A stretch of DNA of 64,000 nucleotides from Herbinix sp. (GCA_029240245.1 JARBTJ010000007.1:30204-94203), one strand, 5' to 3'. Counted from the stretch's first letter, positions 11,021 to 20,787 are shown. Numbers and translations: made by a program. The notes: generated by a model not told the origin, from the letters alone.

Positions 11021-11258
11021 AGCTAATTTTTACATAAGCTGCTACTTTAGGACAGCCTGCTTTAATAGCAATAAGCTGACAGTTCTTTACAATTTCCATT
11101 AACTGCTCATATTCTCCCTCGATAGCTGTCTCACAAGGTCCCACATAATATTTTAGACCTGTGCTTTTAATATAAGCGATTACCTCATCTACGATTCTGA
11201 TTACTTCCTCATCGGTATTAACATGTGGTAAAACTTGAATGGCTACATTAGCGTTCAT
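10962..11258 (-). CDS. Thiamine-binding protein (MTH1187/YkoF-type, PF01910)
   Basis: This 98-residue protein is the first gene of the TPP-riboswitch operon. 'ANVAIQVLPHVNTDEEVIRIVDEVIAYIKSTGLKYYVGPCETAIEGEYEQLM' matches the small ferredoxin-like-fold family once called DUF77, whose members bind thiamine or its pyrimidine. It has no signal peptide and should be cytosolic, perhaps acting as a thiamine buffer or sensor. The start has AAGGAGG 7 nt upstream. The end overlaps the permease reading frame. Exact function is inferred from family and operon. Confidence 0.85.
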   Translation of the reverse strand: MNANVAIQVLPHVNTDEEVIRIVDEVIAYIKSTGLKYYVGPCETAIEGEYEQLMEIVKNCQLIAIKAGCPKVAAYVKISFAPEGGVLTIDQKVTKHHQ

Positions 11259-11330
11259 GGTTATTCCTCCTTATCTGTTATGTATTCTAATTAGGTAATA
11301 ACTCGGTAGTAGCTGTGAATAAAAACTGAG

Positions 11331-11357
11331 AAAAAAACCTCTCCGTATCCGGAGAGG
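11331..11357 (-). terminator. Riboswitch-linked intrinsic terminator of the thi operon
   Basis: On the minus strand CCTCTCCG-GATA-CGGAGAGG is followed by seven U residues, about 45 nt after the TPP aptamer and before the first gene. This is the expected off-switch of a transcriptional TPP riboswitch. Confidence 0.85.
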
Positions 11358-11403
11358 TATGTATATTGAACTATTTATGATTTACTAAACAGCGAATATT
11401 ATA

Positions 11404-11509
11404 CATCCCTACGCCGGCATTATCCGGATCAGGTATGAAACAGATGATCTGCTTCAGGGTTTAAAACATTACACAGTTTTCTCTCAGCCTAATTCATTAG
11501 GCACCCCTT
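11404..11509 (-). ncRNA. TPP riboswitch (THI element)
   Basis: Read on the minus strand, the element shows GGGGTGCC, GGCTGAGA, ACCCTGAA and the highly conserved ACCTGATCCGGATAATGCC followed by GGCGTAGGGA. These are the hallmark P2/P3 and P4/P5 segments of the thiamine pyrophosphate aptamer. It lies between a strong promoter and a terminator, and controls the four-gene uptake operon. High TPP should end transcription early. Confidence 0.97.
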
Positions 11510-11519
11510 GTTCGTTGAA

Positions 11520-11548
11520 AGTGTAGCACATTGGTAATTTACTGTCAA
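11520..11548 (-). promoter_or_regulatory. Promoter of the thi uptake operon
   Basis: On the minus strand TTGACA, a 17-bp spacer and TACACT end about 10 bp before the riboswitch begins. Confidence 0.85.
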
Positions 11549-11702
11549 GGAGAAAATCGTATCCGATTGCAGCAGTCATAAGCCAAGGAAGTTGGGTTAC
11601 TACATAATATAATCCGATTTCTATAGAAGTTTGATGAACATATAATTTCAAGTCCTTTTTCTGCATATGATAGGTAATAAAATACTTGCAAGGGGGATTC
11701 AT

Positions 11703-12605
11703 TTGAAAAAAAGTAATTATTCGGGTGTCGCTCTTCTTATAGTCGGATTCTTATTCATTCTTATATTAAGTCAGGAACGAACAGAAAAAATGTCAACCAA
11801 GGAGGAATCAGCTTATACATGGAAGGAAATCGACAGTACCGTACTGATGGCGGAACTGGAGAACAAAATGGCACAGGAGAGACAGGAGGAAGAAAACAGT
11901 CAGACCAGTATGGATGAGGTGCCGGATTACACGAAAATGTTTCCGGATCTGTATACGGAATATCAAACTCCAAAAGAAATGGATAAAGATAAAAAAATAG
12001 CTTATCTTACCTTTGATGACGGACCCAGTGAAAATACTTTTGAAATACTGGATATTTTAGAGGAAAGGGATATCAAGGCCACCTTCTTTATTGTAGGGAG
12101 TGCCATCAAAAATGATAGGGATGATTCCTTGAAAAGAATGATTTACGAGGGACACACGATAGGCATTCATACATATTCGCATCAGTGCAATGAGATTTAT
12201 TGTTCTATTGAGCGTTTCCTTGAAGATTTTAACTTGGTTTACGAGCAAATTCATGAAATTACCGGTGAAAGGGTAAATATTTACCGGTTCCCCTGGGGAA
12301 GTAATAATGGCTACAGCAAGGGAATTAAAGATGCTTTGATGGAGGAAATGGAACGGAGAGGTTTTACCTGTTATGACTGGAATGTCAGTGCGGATGATTC
12401 CATTGGTCATCCTACGGCTTATTCCATTCTTAACAATATAAAAAAGGATTTAAAGAGAAATGATTATCCGATTATATTAATGCATGATTCACCTGTTAAT
12501 GATCTGACAGTCAAGACGCTGCCTGATATCATTGATATGCTGATTGAAAAGGGTTATAAATTTGAGACCCTGGATCTGAGAGAACCCTACCAGTTCCCCT
12601 GGTAA
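11703..12605 (+). CDS. Polysaccharide deacetylase (NodB domain), membrane-anchored
   Basis: I choose TTG 11703 as start because AAGGGGGA (11690-11697) lies just upstream; an in-frame ATG at 11667 has no ribosome-binding site. The 300-residue product has one N-terminal transmembrane or signal-anchor segment, a charged stalk, and a NodB homology domain from about residue 95. Motif 1 is 'TFDDGPSENT' (catalytic and metal Asp), motif 2 'HTYSHQCNE' (zinc His pair), motif 3 'RFPWGSNN', motif 4 'DWNVSADD' and motif 5 'LMHDSP'. The family removes acetyl groups from peptidoglycan or other polysaccharides outside the membrane. All catalytic residues appear intact. Confidence 0.88.
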   Translation: MKKSNYSGVALLIVGFLFILILSQERTEKMSTKEESAYTWKEIDSTVLMAELENKMAQERQEEENSQTSMDEVPDYTKMFPDLYTEYQTPKEMDKDKKIAYLTFDDGPSENTFEILDILEERDIKATFFIVGSAIKNDRDDSLKRMIYEGHTIGIHTYSHQCNEIYCSIERFLEDFNLVYEQIHEITGERVNIYRFPWGSNNGYSKGIKDALMEEMERRGFTCYDWNVSADDSIGHPTAYSILNNIKKDLKRNDYPIILMHDSPVNDLTVKTLPDIIDMLIEKGYKFETLDLREPYQFPW

Positions 12606-12647
12606 TACGAATTAAGTAATATGGAATGCATAGGCATTCAAAATATT

Positions 12648-12774
12648 TATGCGGGAGTATTGTCATCCTCATGAGAGTTATCGGCTGGGTTTCTGCCGGA
12701 AAACATCCTTTATTCAAAGGAAGTTCGGCACTAATCTAGCCGGGAACTACGTGTGGATAATTTACTCCCGCATA
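12648..12774. other. Unassigned rod-like inverted-repeat element (possible structured RNA)
   Basis: TTATGCGGGAGTA at 12648 pairs with TACTCCCGCATAA ending at 12774. Inside are nested arms: GTCATCC/GGATA, CGGCT/AGCCG, TGCCG/CGGCA and TCCTTT/AAAGGA, closing on a 4-nt loop and separated by internal loops. The result is a single extended rod of about 127 nt between convergent genes. There is no proper T-run on either side, so it is not a simple terminator. I do not recognise a known riboswitch or RNA family in it. Confidence 0.55.
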
Positions 12775-12803
12775 AAAAAATGAATTATTATGCACATACC
12801 ATG

Positions 12804-14135
12804 CTATTCTGCAATTCTGGTAACGGCAACATAAATTCCTGAGATCCGGTACCAGGTTGGGAAGTCCACTATACCTGTGGACGGTAAATCAAAGGTTTGT
12901 TGGAATATTCTGACTGACTCTGCGGTCTGTTCATTATATTGACCATTCACGGCTACTTTCGGGATAACCGAATAGGTGTCGGAGATGGTATTTAATTGTT
13001 CCTGTATCATTCTTACGTTATTGCCCGATGCACCGATATTTAAATTGGCACCCGGCCAGGAAGCAGGTACTCCGGCAACCTGAGGTGCAGTGTTAATATA
13101 AATGGACTGTCCGTAGAAGTTACGTAAAATACCGATGGCATCAAAACCCTGATCACCTAAACTCTTAGACCCCCATTGAGTCATCCAATTTGGACATTGT
13201 ACCTTCTGACCGTCACAATATTGGGTAAGAATGGGCTGTTTTATATTTGGCCTTGATAGATAATTCACAAATATCTGGTCAACAATAAGTCCGATATTAC
13301 TGTAAATATTTCTGCCAGCAATCCATTTATGGTCAAATGCAGTAGACGAGGTAACATTAAAGGTATAACCCTGATTCCGGTACCATTCCGTAAAAATCCG
13401 GTTTAGCGTAAAGGAAAGGATGGCAAGTGCATTAGCGGTTATGGTAGATTCCGGCCAGGTTGCATAGATTTCACTGGAGCATACATTCTTAATATAATCA
13501 CGGAATTTGACATAATGATTAGTTGCGGAGGTATCGGTCGGCGGTCCGTCATGGACAATCACAAACTCGGGAATCACTACCTGGTTCAATACAATCTCGC
13601 CGGTTTCCGCCTGCTCCTTCACTTCCGGTTCGGCAATCTTTGGCGGATAATCTCCATACAGAGTGTGCGGTGGAATTACATATAAATCTCCAGTACCCGC
13701 CGGGCCTTGTGTATTGAGGGTTGCATTCTGGAGGGAAGTTATCTCGGGGAATATTTCTGCATTTTGTACAGTTATAGGTACAAAATCCGGTGCTGTGATG
13801 CGTATCGTATATTCAGAGTAAGGCTGTTCGGCGGAGGGTTCCTCGCTATAGTCAACGGGAGGAGCCGGTAACTCGATTTCCTCGGTCAGACCGGATGCAT
13901 TGGTGGTAAATTCACCTACCGGGGAATCCGGAGTAGCGGAAGAAGAGATACTCACCGTTGCATTTTGAACCGGGACCATAGATCCGGTCGTGCATTGCAC
14001 CTTCAATCTGCCGTAGTTCTGTGTACCCATCTGTGCCGGATAAACACGCATCGGATTTACGACTGGATTTTTCCTGACAGCCGAATTGGGTGGCCAATTA
14101 CTATAACCTTTCATAGGAGTATATATTTGATTCAT
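12804..14135 (-). CDS. sleC: Spore cortex-lytic enzyme SleC-like (paralog 2)
   Basis: This 443-residue protein resembles SleC, the clostridial spore-cortex lytic enzyme that is made as a zymogen and cleaved by Csp proteases during germination. The order is: a Pro/Asn-rich N-terminal ~35 residues; a beta-sandwich module (~40-110, 'VQNATVSI...TNASGLT'); a Pro/Glu-rich linker; a SpoIID-like catalytic core ('SSEIYATWPES', 'ILSFTLNRIFTEWYR', 'DGQKVQCPNWMTQWGS'); and a C-terminal peptidoglycan-binding domain (~360-435, 'VRMIQEQLN'). It has no classical signal peptide, as expected for a mother-cell product. It follows its paralog after 51 nt, probably on the same transcript. Confidence 0.85.
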   Translation of the reverse strand: MNQIYTPMKGYSNWPPNSAVRKNPVVNPMRVYPAQMGTQNYGRLKVQCTTGSMVPVQNATVSISSSATPDSPVGEFTTNASGLTEEIELPAPPVDYSEEPSAEQPYSEYTIRITAPDFVPITVQNAEIFPEITSLQNATLNTQGPAGTGDLYVIPPHTLYGDYPPKIAEPEVKEQAETGEIVLNQVVIPEFVIVHDGPPTDTSATNHYVKFRDYIKNVCSSEIYATWPESTITANALAILSFTLNRIFTEWYRNQGYTFNVTSSTAFDHKWIAGRNIYSNIGLIVDQIFVNYLSRPNIKQPILTQYCDGQKVQCPNWMTQWGSKSLGDQGFDAIGILRNFYGQSIYINTAPQVAGVPASWPGANLNIGASGNNVRMIQEQLNTISDTYSVIPKVAVNGQYNEQTAESVRIFQQTFDLPSTGIVDFPTWYRISGIYVAVTRIAE

Positions 14136-14186
14136 AAATAATACCTCGGGCTTTCACTATAATAGATAACAAAATTAATACGATAT

Positions 14187-15482
14187 TTACTGAGCTATTC
14201 TTGTAACCGCTGTATAAATAAATGAAATTTTATACCAGGTCGGCATATCTATAATGCCTGTCGAGGGTAGGTTGAATATATTCTGAAATTCCCTAACGGC
14301 CTGCTCTGTCATAGGTCCGAAGGCACCATCCACGGCAAGTCTCGGAATCGCAGGATAGTCTTGCGAAATGCGGTTTAGCTGTTCCTGAATGATTCGAACA
14401 TATTGATTACGAGCCCCTCTTTGTAAATTAAAGCCCGGCCAGGAAGAGGGAACACCGGCAACTTCTCTGGCTGTATTAATATAGATAGAATCGCCATAAT
14501 AGTTACGCAGAATATCGATGGCAGGATAACCCTGATCTCCTAATTGTTTGGAGCCCCATTGGGAGAGCCAGTTCGGACATTGAACCCGATTTCCGTCACA
14601 GTATTGAGTAAAAATCGGCTGCCTCACATTTGGCCTGGATAAATAATTCACAAATACAGAATCAACAATCAACCCTATATTAGTATAAATATTTCTTCCA
14701 TTAATCCATTTTTGGTCAAAAGCGGTATCAGAGGTAATCTGAAAAGTAAAACCCTGGCTTCGGTACCATTCAGTGTAAACTCTGTTTAGGGTAAAAGAAA
14801 GAATCGCAAATACATTCGCATAAATGGAGGATTCCGGCCAGGTTGCATAAATTTCGCTACTGGCTACATTTTTGATGTAATCACGAAAACGGACATAATG
14901 ATTGGTGGCATTGCTGGTTGGTGCACCGTTGTGAACAACAATAAATTCAGGGACAACAACCTCCGGCAATACGATCTCTCCGGTTTCTGTGGTTGGCTTA
15001 ATCTCAGCCTCCGGAATCTTTGGCGGATATTCAAAATATAAAGTGTGAGGTTCTATGTCATAAACTATTACCTCTTCAGTGACATCGACTGGTAAGGGAG
15101 ATAGGGAAGATGCCTGTTCGGAGATTACAATCGGCAAAACTTCAGCTCTGTTAACAATGACATCTTCATAGCCTTCTGCTCTAATACGAATATCGTATAT
15201 GGAATAAGGCCGCACGGTGGAAGGTTCTTCGCTGTATTCGATCGGCGGTGCAGGAAGGGCAATGGCCTCCGTGAGACCGAGCTCATTGGTAGTCATCTCT
15301 TCCAGTACGACATCCGGTTGTTCGGAAGACGCTACACTTATGGTTGCATTGGGGATCGGAGTCAGATTAGGAGTGGTACATCGCACTCGAAGCTGACCTG
15401 TGGACTGGGTACCCATTTGAGCCGGGTAAACTCGTAGGTTTCTTTGGGGTGTTGGCTGATATGGATTCAAATTCATAGACAA
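14187..15482 (-). CDS. sleC: Spore cortex-lytic enzyme SleC-like (paralog 1)
   Basis: The 431-residue product is a full-length paralog of the neighbouring gene with the same module order, including 'YIKNVASSEIYATWPESS', 'NRVYTEWYRSQGF', 'GNRVQCPNWLSQWGSKQLG' and the C-terminal peptidoglycan-binding domain. The start is TTG 15482, with GAGAGGA 9 nt before it; ATG 15476 is the alternative. The two genes differ most in the N-terminal beta-sandwich and linker, suggesting they may be processed differently. SleC-type enzymes degrade cortex peptidoglycan containing muramic lactam during germination. No csp protease gene lies in this window. Confidence 0.85.
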   Translation of the reverse strand: MSMNLNPYQPTPQRNLRVYPAQMGTQSTGQLRVRCTTPNLTPIPNATISVASSEQPDVVLEEMTTNELGLTEAIALPAPPIEYSEEPSTVRPYSIYDIRIRAEGYEDVIVNRAEVLPIVISEQASSLSPLPVDVTEEVIVYDIEPHTLYFEYPPKIPEAEIKPTTETGEIVLPEVVVPEFIVVHNGAPTSNATNHYVRFRDYIKNVASSEIYATWPESSIYANVFAILSFTLNRVYTEWYRSQGFTFQITSDTAFDQKWINGRNIYTNIGLIVDSVFVNYLSRPNVRQPIFTQYCDGNRVQCPNWLSQWGSKQLGDQGYPAIDILRNYYGDSIYINTAREVAGVPSSWPGFNLQRGARNQYVRIIQEQLNRISQDYPAIPRLAVDGAFGPMTEQAVREFQNIFNLPSTGIIDMPTWYKISFIYTAVTRIAQ

Positions 15483-15507
15483 GATTTCAATCCTCTCGTT
15501 TTATTAA

Positions 15508-15516
15508 TAACTTATG
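15508..15516 (-). promoter_or_regulatory. Possible mother-cell sporulation promoter -10 for the sleC pair
   Basis: On the minus strand CATAAGTTA fits the CATAnnnTA -10 of sigma-E/sigma-K promoters and lies 25 bp before the start. A TCACATT about 13 bp upstream could be a sigma-E-type -35. This fits expected mother-cell expression of sleC, but the motif is short. Confidence 0.4.
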
Positions 15517-15611
15517 TCTATTTATTAAAAATGTGAATGGCTTTCAGCCACTGCAAGACGAGAATCGGAATAAGGGAATGACAGGAACCAACAAATATTT
15601 AAAGATACCAC

Positions 15612-15640
15612 TTGTATTTTTATATCAGATGTGGTATTAT
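15612..15640 (+). promoter_or_regulatory. carAB promoter
   Basis: TTGTAT, a 17-bp spacer and TATTAT lie about 150 bp upstream of carA, leaving a long leader that contains a terminator-like hairpin. Confidence 0.6.
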
Positions 15641-15721
15641 CATAAAAATCGGTCATAATTATGAATAATTATGCAATAATATTAATAAAAATTTATTGGT
15701 AAGATATACGACGGAGTATAT

Positions 15722-15753
15722 CCCCCAGTCTGGGGTTGTATTCTTTTTTTTTG
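15722..15753 (+). terminator. Leader terminator (probable attenuator) upstream of carA
   Basis: CCCCA-GTC-TGGGG forms a compact hairpin followed by TTGTATTC and nine T residues. It lies between the promoter and the carA start, so it should stop transcription before the operon unless it is overridden. That is the usual design of pyrimidine-sensitive leaders. I cannot see a clear PyrR-binding anti-antiterminator. Confidence 0.65.
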
Positions 15754-15790
15754 CAATTTATTGCGAAATAAGAAAGGAAAAGGTGACAGA

Positions 15791-16873
15791 ATGAAAGCAT
15801 TCTTAATTCTTGAAGACGGTAATGTATTTATTGGTGAAAGCATTGGAGCACAACGTGAGATCATTAGTGAGATTGTCTTTAACACCGGTATGACAGGTTA
15901 TCTTGAAGTGCTGACGGACCCTTCGTACGCGGGGCAGAGTGTTGTAATGACATATCCGCTAATTGGAAATTATGGAATCTGCTATGAAGATATGGAATCA
16001 CATAAGGCATGGGCAGATGGTTTTATTGTTAGGGAATTATCGAGAATGCCTAGTAACTTTCGTAATGAAGAGAGCATTCAGAGTTTCTTACAACGAAGTG
16101 ATATACCGGGAATTGCAGGTATCGATACCAGAGCATTGGTAAAACTGCTAAGGAATAAAGGAACTATGAACGGTATGATTACCACGAACGCAGACTTTAA
16201 ATTAGAAGAAGTACTTCTGGAAATTCATAAATATAAAGTAGCTAAGGTGGTTGAGAAAACCTCCTGTAAAACAGTTACCGTAATCCCAGCCCAAGGAGCG
16301 AATAAATATAAAGTAGCTCTCCTTGACTATGGTATGAAAAATAACATACCAAGGTCCCTATCGAAAAGAGGCTGTGAAGTTACGATCTATCCATCCCATA
16401 CAAAAGCAGAAGAAATATTAAATAACAATCCAGACGGAATTATGCTTTCCAATGGTCCCGGAGATCCCAAAGAATGTGTGGAGATCATAAGCGAAGTGAA
16501 AAAGATGTTTGACAGTAAGGTTCCGATTTTTGCGATTTGTCTGGGCCATCAGCTTTTAGCTCTGGCAAACGGTGGAGATACGGAAAAGATGAGATACGGA
16601 CACAGAGGAGCTAATCATCCGGTGAAGGACTTGAAAACCGGAAGAGTATATATTTCCACACAAAATCATGGTTATATGGTAAAGGAGGACTCCATACGTC
16701 CTGAGCTTGCCGAAATAAGTTATATCAACGTGAATGATCAGACGGTGGAGGGACTGCATTATCTCGGAAAGAATGTTTTTTCCGTGCAATTTCACCCCGA
16801 GGCCTGCGCGGGCCCTATGGACAGCGAATTCCTTTTTGACGAATTTATCAATATGATGGAGGTACAGGGATAA
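15791..16873 (+). CDS. carA: Carbamoyl-phosphate synthase small (glutaminase) subunit
   Basis: This subunit releases ammonia from glutamine and passes it to CarB for carbamoyl phosphate synthesis, feeding pyrimidine and arginine pathways. The chosen start is ATG 15791, with AGGTGA close upstream; the frame also opens at TTG 15761 but without support. The N-terminal CPSase_sm domain ('[20 protein letters not shown]') is followed by a class I amidotransferase with nucleophile Cys in '[12 protein letters not shown]', and 'QFHPEA' supplying the His/Glu of the triad. At 360 residues it has normal length. Its TAA overlaps the carB ATG by one base, so the subunits are translationally coupled. Confidence 0.96.
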   Translation: MKAFLILEDGNVFIGESIGAQREIISEIVFNTGMTGYLEVLTDPSYAGQSVVMTYPLIGNYGICYEDMESHKAWADGFIVRELSRMPSNFRNEESIQSFLQRSDIPGIAGIDTRALVKLLRNKGTMNGMITTNADFKLEEVLLEIHKYKVAKVVEKTSCKTVTVIPAQGANKYKVALLDYGMKNNIPRSLSKRGCEVTIYPSHTKAEEILNNNPDGIMLSNGPGDPKECVEIISEVKKMFDSKVPIFAICLGHQLLALANGGDTEKMRYGHRGANHPVKDLKTGRVYISTQNHGYMVKEDSIRPELAEISYINVNDQTVEGLHYLGKNVFSVQFHPEACAGPMDSEFLFDEFINMMEVQG

Positions 16874-19800
16874 TGCCGAAAATAGAGAGTATTAAGAAGG
16901 TTTTAGTGATCGGCTCCGGCCCTATTATCATAGGTCAGGCAGCAGAATTTGATTATGCGGGAACTCAGGCATGCCGTTCCCTAAAAGAGGAAGGCATCTG
17001 TGTTGTGTTAGTCAACTCCAATCCAGCTACCATTATGACAGATAAGGAAATAGCGGATATTGTATACATTGAGCCCTTAACTGTGGATTTTGTAAAGAGG
17101 ATCATAATAAAGGAAAGACCGGACAGCGTACTGCCGACTCTAGGAGGCCAGGCGGCATTAAACATCGCCATGGAGCTGGAGGAATCAAGATTTTTAAAGG
17201 AGAATAACGTAAAACTGATCGGTACGACAGCAGAGACAATAAAAAAAGCGGAAGACCGTTTGGAATTTAAAAACACAATGGAAAAAATCGGGGAGCCCTG
17301 TGCTCCCAGCCAAGTGGTTACCACAGTAGAGGATGCATGTTTATTCGCTAATACGATTGGATATCCCGTAGTAGTTCGACCGGCGTATACATTAGGCGGA
17401 AGCGGTGGCGGTATTGCTGCGGATAAAGAAGAACTGGTAAAAATCTGTACCAATGGGTTACGTCTAAGCCGAGTAGGACAATGCCTAATCGAACGTTGCA
17501 TCGCCGGCTGGAAGGAAATCGAATATGAAGTAATGCGTGACAGCAAAGGTAATTGCATAACTGTATGTAATATGGAAAACCTTGATCCGGTCGGAGTCCA
17601 CACCGGAGACAGCATCGTAGTGGCTCCTTCCCAAACCTTGGGTGATAAGGAATACCAGATGCTTCGTAGTGCGTCTCTTAACATTATTACGGAGCTAGGT
17701 ATCACCGGCGGTTGTAATGTCCAGTATGCCCTACATCCGGATACCTTTGAATACTGCGTTATTGAGGTAAACCCGAGAGTAAGCCGGTCCTCCGCGCTTG
17801 CATCGAAGGCAACCGGTTATCCGATTGCAAAGGTTGCAGCAAAGATTGCCCTGGGTTATCATCTGGATGAAATCCAAAATGCAGTTACTAAAAAAACATA
17901 TGCAAGCTTTGAACCTACACTGGATTATGTTGTGGTTAAGATACCAAAGTGGCCTTTTGATAAGTTCATTACTGCAAAAAGATCCCTTACCACGCAAATG
18001 AAGGCAACCGGTGAGGTAATGTCCATCAGTACGAATTTTGAGTCAGCACTGATGAAGGCACTCAGATCCCTGGAGCAGAACATCTATAGCTTAAACTACG
18101 GTAATTACAACGAAAAGACCGATGAGGAGGTTTATAATGAATTGCATCAGGTGGATGACAGAAGATTGTTTGTTATCGCTGAGGCACTTCGAAGAGGTAT
18201 TTCCTATGAGGTAATCAATAATATAACCAAAATAGATTTATGGTTTATCGATAAGATAGCCATTCTTATAGAAATGGAGCAAAAACTGGCGGCAATTAAG
18301 AAAGAAGCAACCATCAATCCGGAACTGCTGGCAGAAGCAAAACGTCTGGGTTATCCTGACCGTGTCATTGCAAGCCTTACTGGATTACCCGCTGAGGAGA
18401 TAAAGGCTTTAAGAAAGAAATCTGGTATTATAGCTGCCTATAAAATGGTGGATACCTGTGCCGCAGAGTTTGATGCCGCAACGCCTTATTATTATTCCTG
18501 CTACGGAAGCTTTAATGAGGTGGAGAAAACCACAGGAAGAAAGAAAATTATGGTCCTAGGTTCCGGACCGATCCGTATCGGTCAGGGTATTGAATTTGAT
18601 TATTGCTCGGTTCACTGTGTCTGGGCATTAAGAAAATGTGGTTGTGAAACCATCATCGTAAATAACAATCCGGAAACAGTAAGTACGGACTTTGATATTG
18701 CAGATAAGCTCTATTTTGAACCGCTGACACCGGAGGATGTGGAAAGCATCGTAGATATTGAGAAGCCTGATGGAGCTGTGGTACAATTCGGTGGTCAAAC
18801 GGCGATAAAACTTACAGAGGCTCTGCTTAAAATGGGTGTTCCCATTCTTGGAACCTCAGCAGCCGATGTAGATGCGGCTGAAGACAGGGAGTTATTTGAT
18901 AAGATACTGGAACAATGTCAGATACCCAGACCGGCAGGAAAGACAGTTTTCACCACAGAAGAAGCACTTAAGGCCGCGAATGATCTGGGTTATCCGGTTC
19001 TTGTCCGTCCCTCTTATGTACTTGGCGGACAGGGAATGCAGATTGCCATTTGTGATGAAGATATTACAGAATTTATGCGCATTATAAACTTGACAGTTCA
19101 GGAGCACCCTATTTTAGTAGATAAATATTTAATGGGCATGGAAGTGGAAGTAGATGCTGTATGTGACGGAGAAGATATTTTGATCCCCGGTATCATGGAG
19201 CATATCGAAAGAGCGGGAATTCATTCCGGAGACAGCATCTCGGTTTATCCGGCTCAGAGCATAAGTGACAAGGTAAAAGAGGACATAGTGGACTATACCA
19301 AAAAGCTGGCTAATTCCCTCCATGTAGTTGGTTTAATCAATATTCAGTTTATTGTATATAACGAAAAGGTTTATGTAATCGAGGTAAATCCCCGTTCCAG
19401 CCGTACCGTGCCTTATATCAGCAAGGTAACGGACCTGCCGATTGTCGATATAGCCTCCAGAGTGATACTGGGTGATAAAATAAAAACCCTGGGATATACC
19501 CCTGGGTTATGGCCGGAATCCGATTATATTGCTATTAAAATGCCTGTATTCTCCTTTGAAAAATTAAGAGGAGCAGAGATCAGCTTAGGGCCCGAGATGA
19601 AATCCACCGGTGAATGTCTTGGTATCGCAAAGACCTTCCATGAAGCACTTTATAAAGCGTTTATCGGTGCCGGAATCAATCTGCCAAAGCATAAAAAGAT
19701 GATTTTGACGGTAAAGTCCTCCGATAAAGACGAGGCCATTGTAATCGGCAGAAGATTTAAAGCACTCGGCTATGAAATCTTCGCAACGGAAGGAACAGCA

Positions 19801-20082
19801 GAAGCATTAAATAATGAGGGAATACCTGCGACCAGCATAGGTAAAATTGAGCAGGACTCCCCCAATATAATAGATTTGATTTTAGGTCATGATATTGATC
19901 TGGTAATTAATACACCGACACAGGGTCGGGACAAAACAAGGGATGGCTTCTTAATCAGGCGTATTTCAATAGAAACCGGCGTAACCTGTTTTACCTCCCT
20001 GGATACCGCAAGTGCATTGCTAACCAGTATGGAAAATGAAGATCTGGAAAACATAACCTTAGTTGATATTGCAAAGATTTAA
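16873..20082 (+). CDS. carB: Carbamoyl-phosphate synthase large subunit
   Basis: This 1069-residue synthetase makes carbamoyl phosphate from bicarbonate, ammonia and two ATP. Two homologous ATP-grasp halves are visible: '[24 protein letters not shown]' and '[23 protein letters not shown]' begin them, and '[25 protein letters not shown]' and '[24 protein letters not shown]' are the metal/ATP-site motifs. A C-terminal MGS-like allosteric domain (~940-1069) ends the protein. The gene is coupled to carA. It ends only 6 bp from the convergent VOC gene. Confidence 0.97.
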   Translation: MPKIESIKKVLVIGSGPIIIGQAAEFDYAGTQACRSLKEEGICVVLVNSNPATIMTDKEIADIVYIEPLTVDFVKRIIIKERPDSVLPTLGGQAALNIAMELEESRFLKENNVKLIGTTAETIKKAEDRLEFKNTMEKIGEPCAPSQVVTTVEDACLFANTIGYPVVVRPAYTLGGSGGGIAADKEELVKICTNGLRLSRVGQCLIERCIAGWKEIEYEVMRDSKGNCITVCNMENLDPVGVHTGDSIVVAPSQTLGDKEYQMLRSASLNIITELGITGGCNVQYALHPDTFEYCVIEVNPRVSRSSALASKATGYPIAKVAAKIALGYHLDEIQNAVTKKTYASFEPTLDYVVVKIPKWPFDKFITAKRSLTTQMKATGEVMSISTNFESALMKALRSLEQNIYSLNYGNYNEKTDEEVYNELHQVDDRRLFVIAEALRRGISYEVINNITKIDLWFIDKIAILIEMEQKLAAIKKEATINPELLAEAKRLGYPDRVIASLTGLPAEEIKALRKKSGIIAAYKMVDTCAAEFDAATPYYYSCYGSFNEVEKTTGRKKIMVLGSGPIRIGQGIEFDYCSVHCVWALRKCGCETIIVNNNPETVSTDFDIADKLYFEPLTPEDVESIVDIEKPDGAVVQFGGQTAIKLTEALLKMGVPILGTSAADVDAAEDRELFDKILEQCQIPRPAGKTVFTTEEALKAANDLGYPVLVRPSYVLGGQGMQIAICDEDITEFMRIINLTVQEHPILVDKYLMGMEVEVDAVCDGEDILIPGIMEHIERAGIHSGDSISVYPAQSISDKVKEDIVDYTKKLANSLHVVGLINIQFIVYNEKVYVIEVNPRSSRTVPYISKVTDLPIVDIASRVILGDKIKTLGYTPGLWPESDYIAIKMPVFSFEKLRGAEISLGPEMKSTGECLGIAKTFHEALYKAFIGAGINLPKHKKMILTVKSSDKDEAIVIGRRFKALGYEIFATEGTAEALNNEGIPATSIGKIEQDSPNIIDLILGHDIDLVINTPTQGRDKTRDGFLIRRISIETGVTCFTSLDTASALLTSMENEDLENITLVDIAKI

Positions 20083-20088
20083 ACGAAA

Positions 20089-20457
20089 CTATCTAGAGGG
20101 AATGATTTCCAACCAATAGCCGTCCGGATCATGAATGAAGTAAATGCCCATGCCTGGATTTTCGTAGCAGATGCAGCCCATTTCTTTGTGTTTTTTATAG
20201 GCAGCATCATAATCATCTGTTACAAATGCCAGATGGATTTCGTTATCACCCAGATTATAGGGAAGGTCACGTTCTTTTAGCCAAGTCAGCTCCAAAAGAT
20301 GGTTCGAGGTTCCGTCCCCAAGATAAACAATGATAAAATCACCTGATTCAGGTGTAATGCGCTTGGTTTCTTTTAAACCAAGCGCTTTTTCATAAAATTC
20401 CATAGATTTTGCCAGATCAAAAACATTCATATTGTTATGAGCAAATTTAAAATTCAT
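20089..20457 (-). CDS. VOC/glyoxalase-superfamily protein
   Basis: The start is set at ATG 20457, with GGGTAGG 7 nt before it, giving 122 residues; the open frame extends further upstream without a ribosome site. 'FAHNNMNVFDLAKSMEFYEKALGL' and 'GMGIYFIHDPDGYWLEIIP' are typical of one beta-alpha-beta-beta-beta module pair of lactoylglutathione lyase-like proteins. The potential metal ligands His (FAHNN), Glu/His (HLLELT) and the final Glu (YWLEII) are present, so glyoxalase I activity is possible. Without a pathway context the substrate is open. Confidence 0.75.
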   Translation of the reverse strand: MNFKFAHNNMNVFDLAKSMEFYEKALGLKETKRITPESGDFIIVYLGDGTSNHLLELTWLKERDLPYNLGDNEIHLAFVTDDYDAAYKKHKEMGCICYENPGMGIYFIHDPDGYWLEIIPSR

Positions 20458-20703
20458 AATAATGCCTACCCTTCTTTTATTGTATGGACTATATGCCTGC
20501 TTAACATTGTGAATTAAGTTATAGCACCACATGTGCTATTATATCAGAGAATAACTACAATTCAAGTGTGATTAGGGAAGAAATGTAAGAAAATACAAGG
20601 TGACTTAACATTTTTCATATGTTAAAATAAAATTCGTTGGGAGATAGATCACAATCCTAATCATACATAGTGAAGGCGATGCACTTACAAAATGCAGATA
20701 GCG

Positions 20704-20730
20704 GAATAATAGGAATAATAGGAATAATAG
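20704..20730. repeat. Short tandem repeat (AATAATAGG)x3
   Basis: Three perfect copies of the 9-bp unit AATAATAGG lie between the VOC gene promoter region and the terminator of the Big_2 gene. The rest of the ~330-bp gap (20458-20787) is AT-rich; I see no gene in it. Confidence 0.8.
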
Positions 20731-20737
20731 AGCATAT

Positions 20738-20772
20738 AAAAAAACACGCAGTCTATTCAACGTGCGTGTTTT
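20738..20772 (-). terminator. Intrinsic terminator of the Big_2 protein gene
   Basis: Read on the minus strand, ACACGCACG...CTGCGTGT forms the stem (with a mismatch region) and is followed by seven U residues, 16-50 nt after the stop. Confidence 0.85.
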
Positions 20773-20787
20773 GGATTGATGTAGTTA

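Noticed and set aside
12648..12774. Calling the rod-like element a terminator or known riboswitch
   Set aside because: No U-run follows the stem on either strand and none of the conserved riboswitch words I know is present; left as unassigned.
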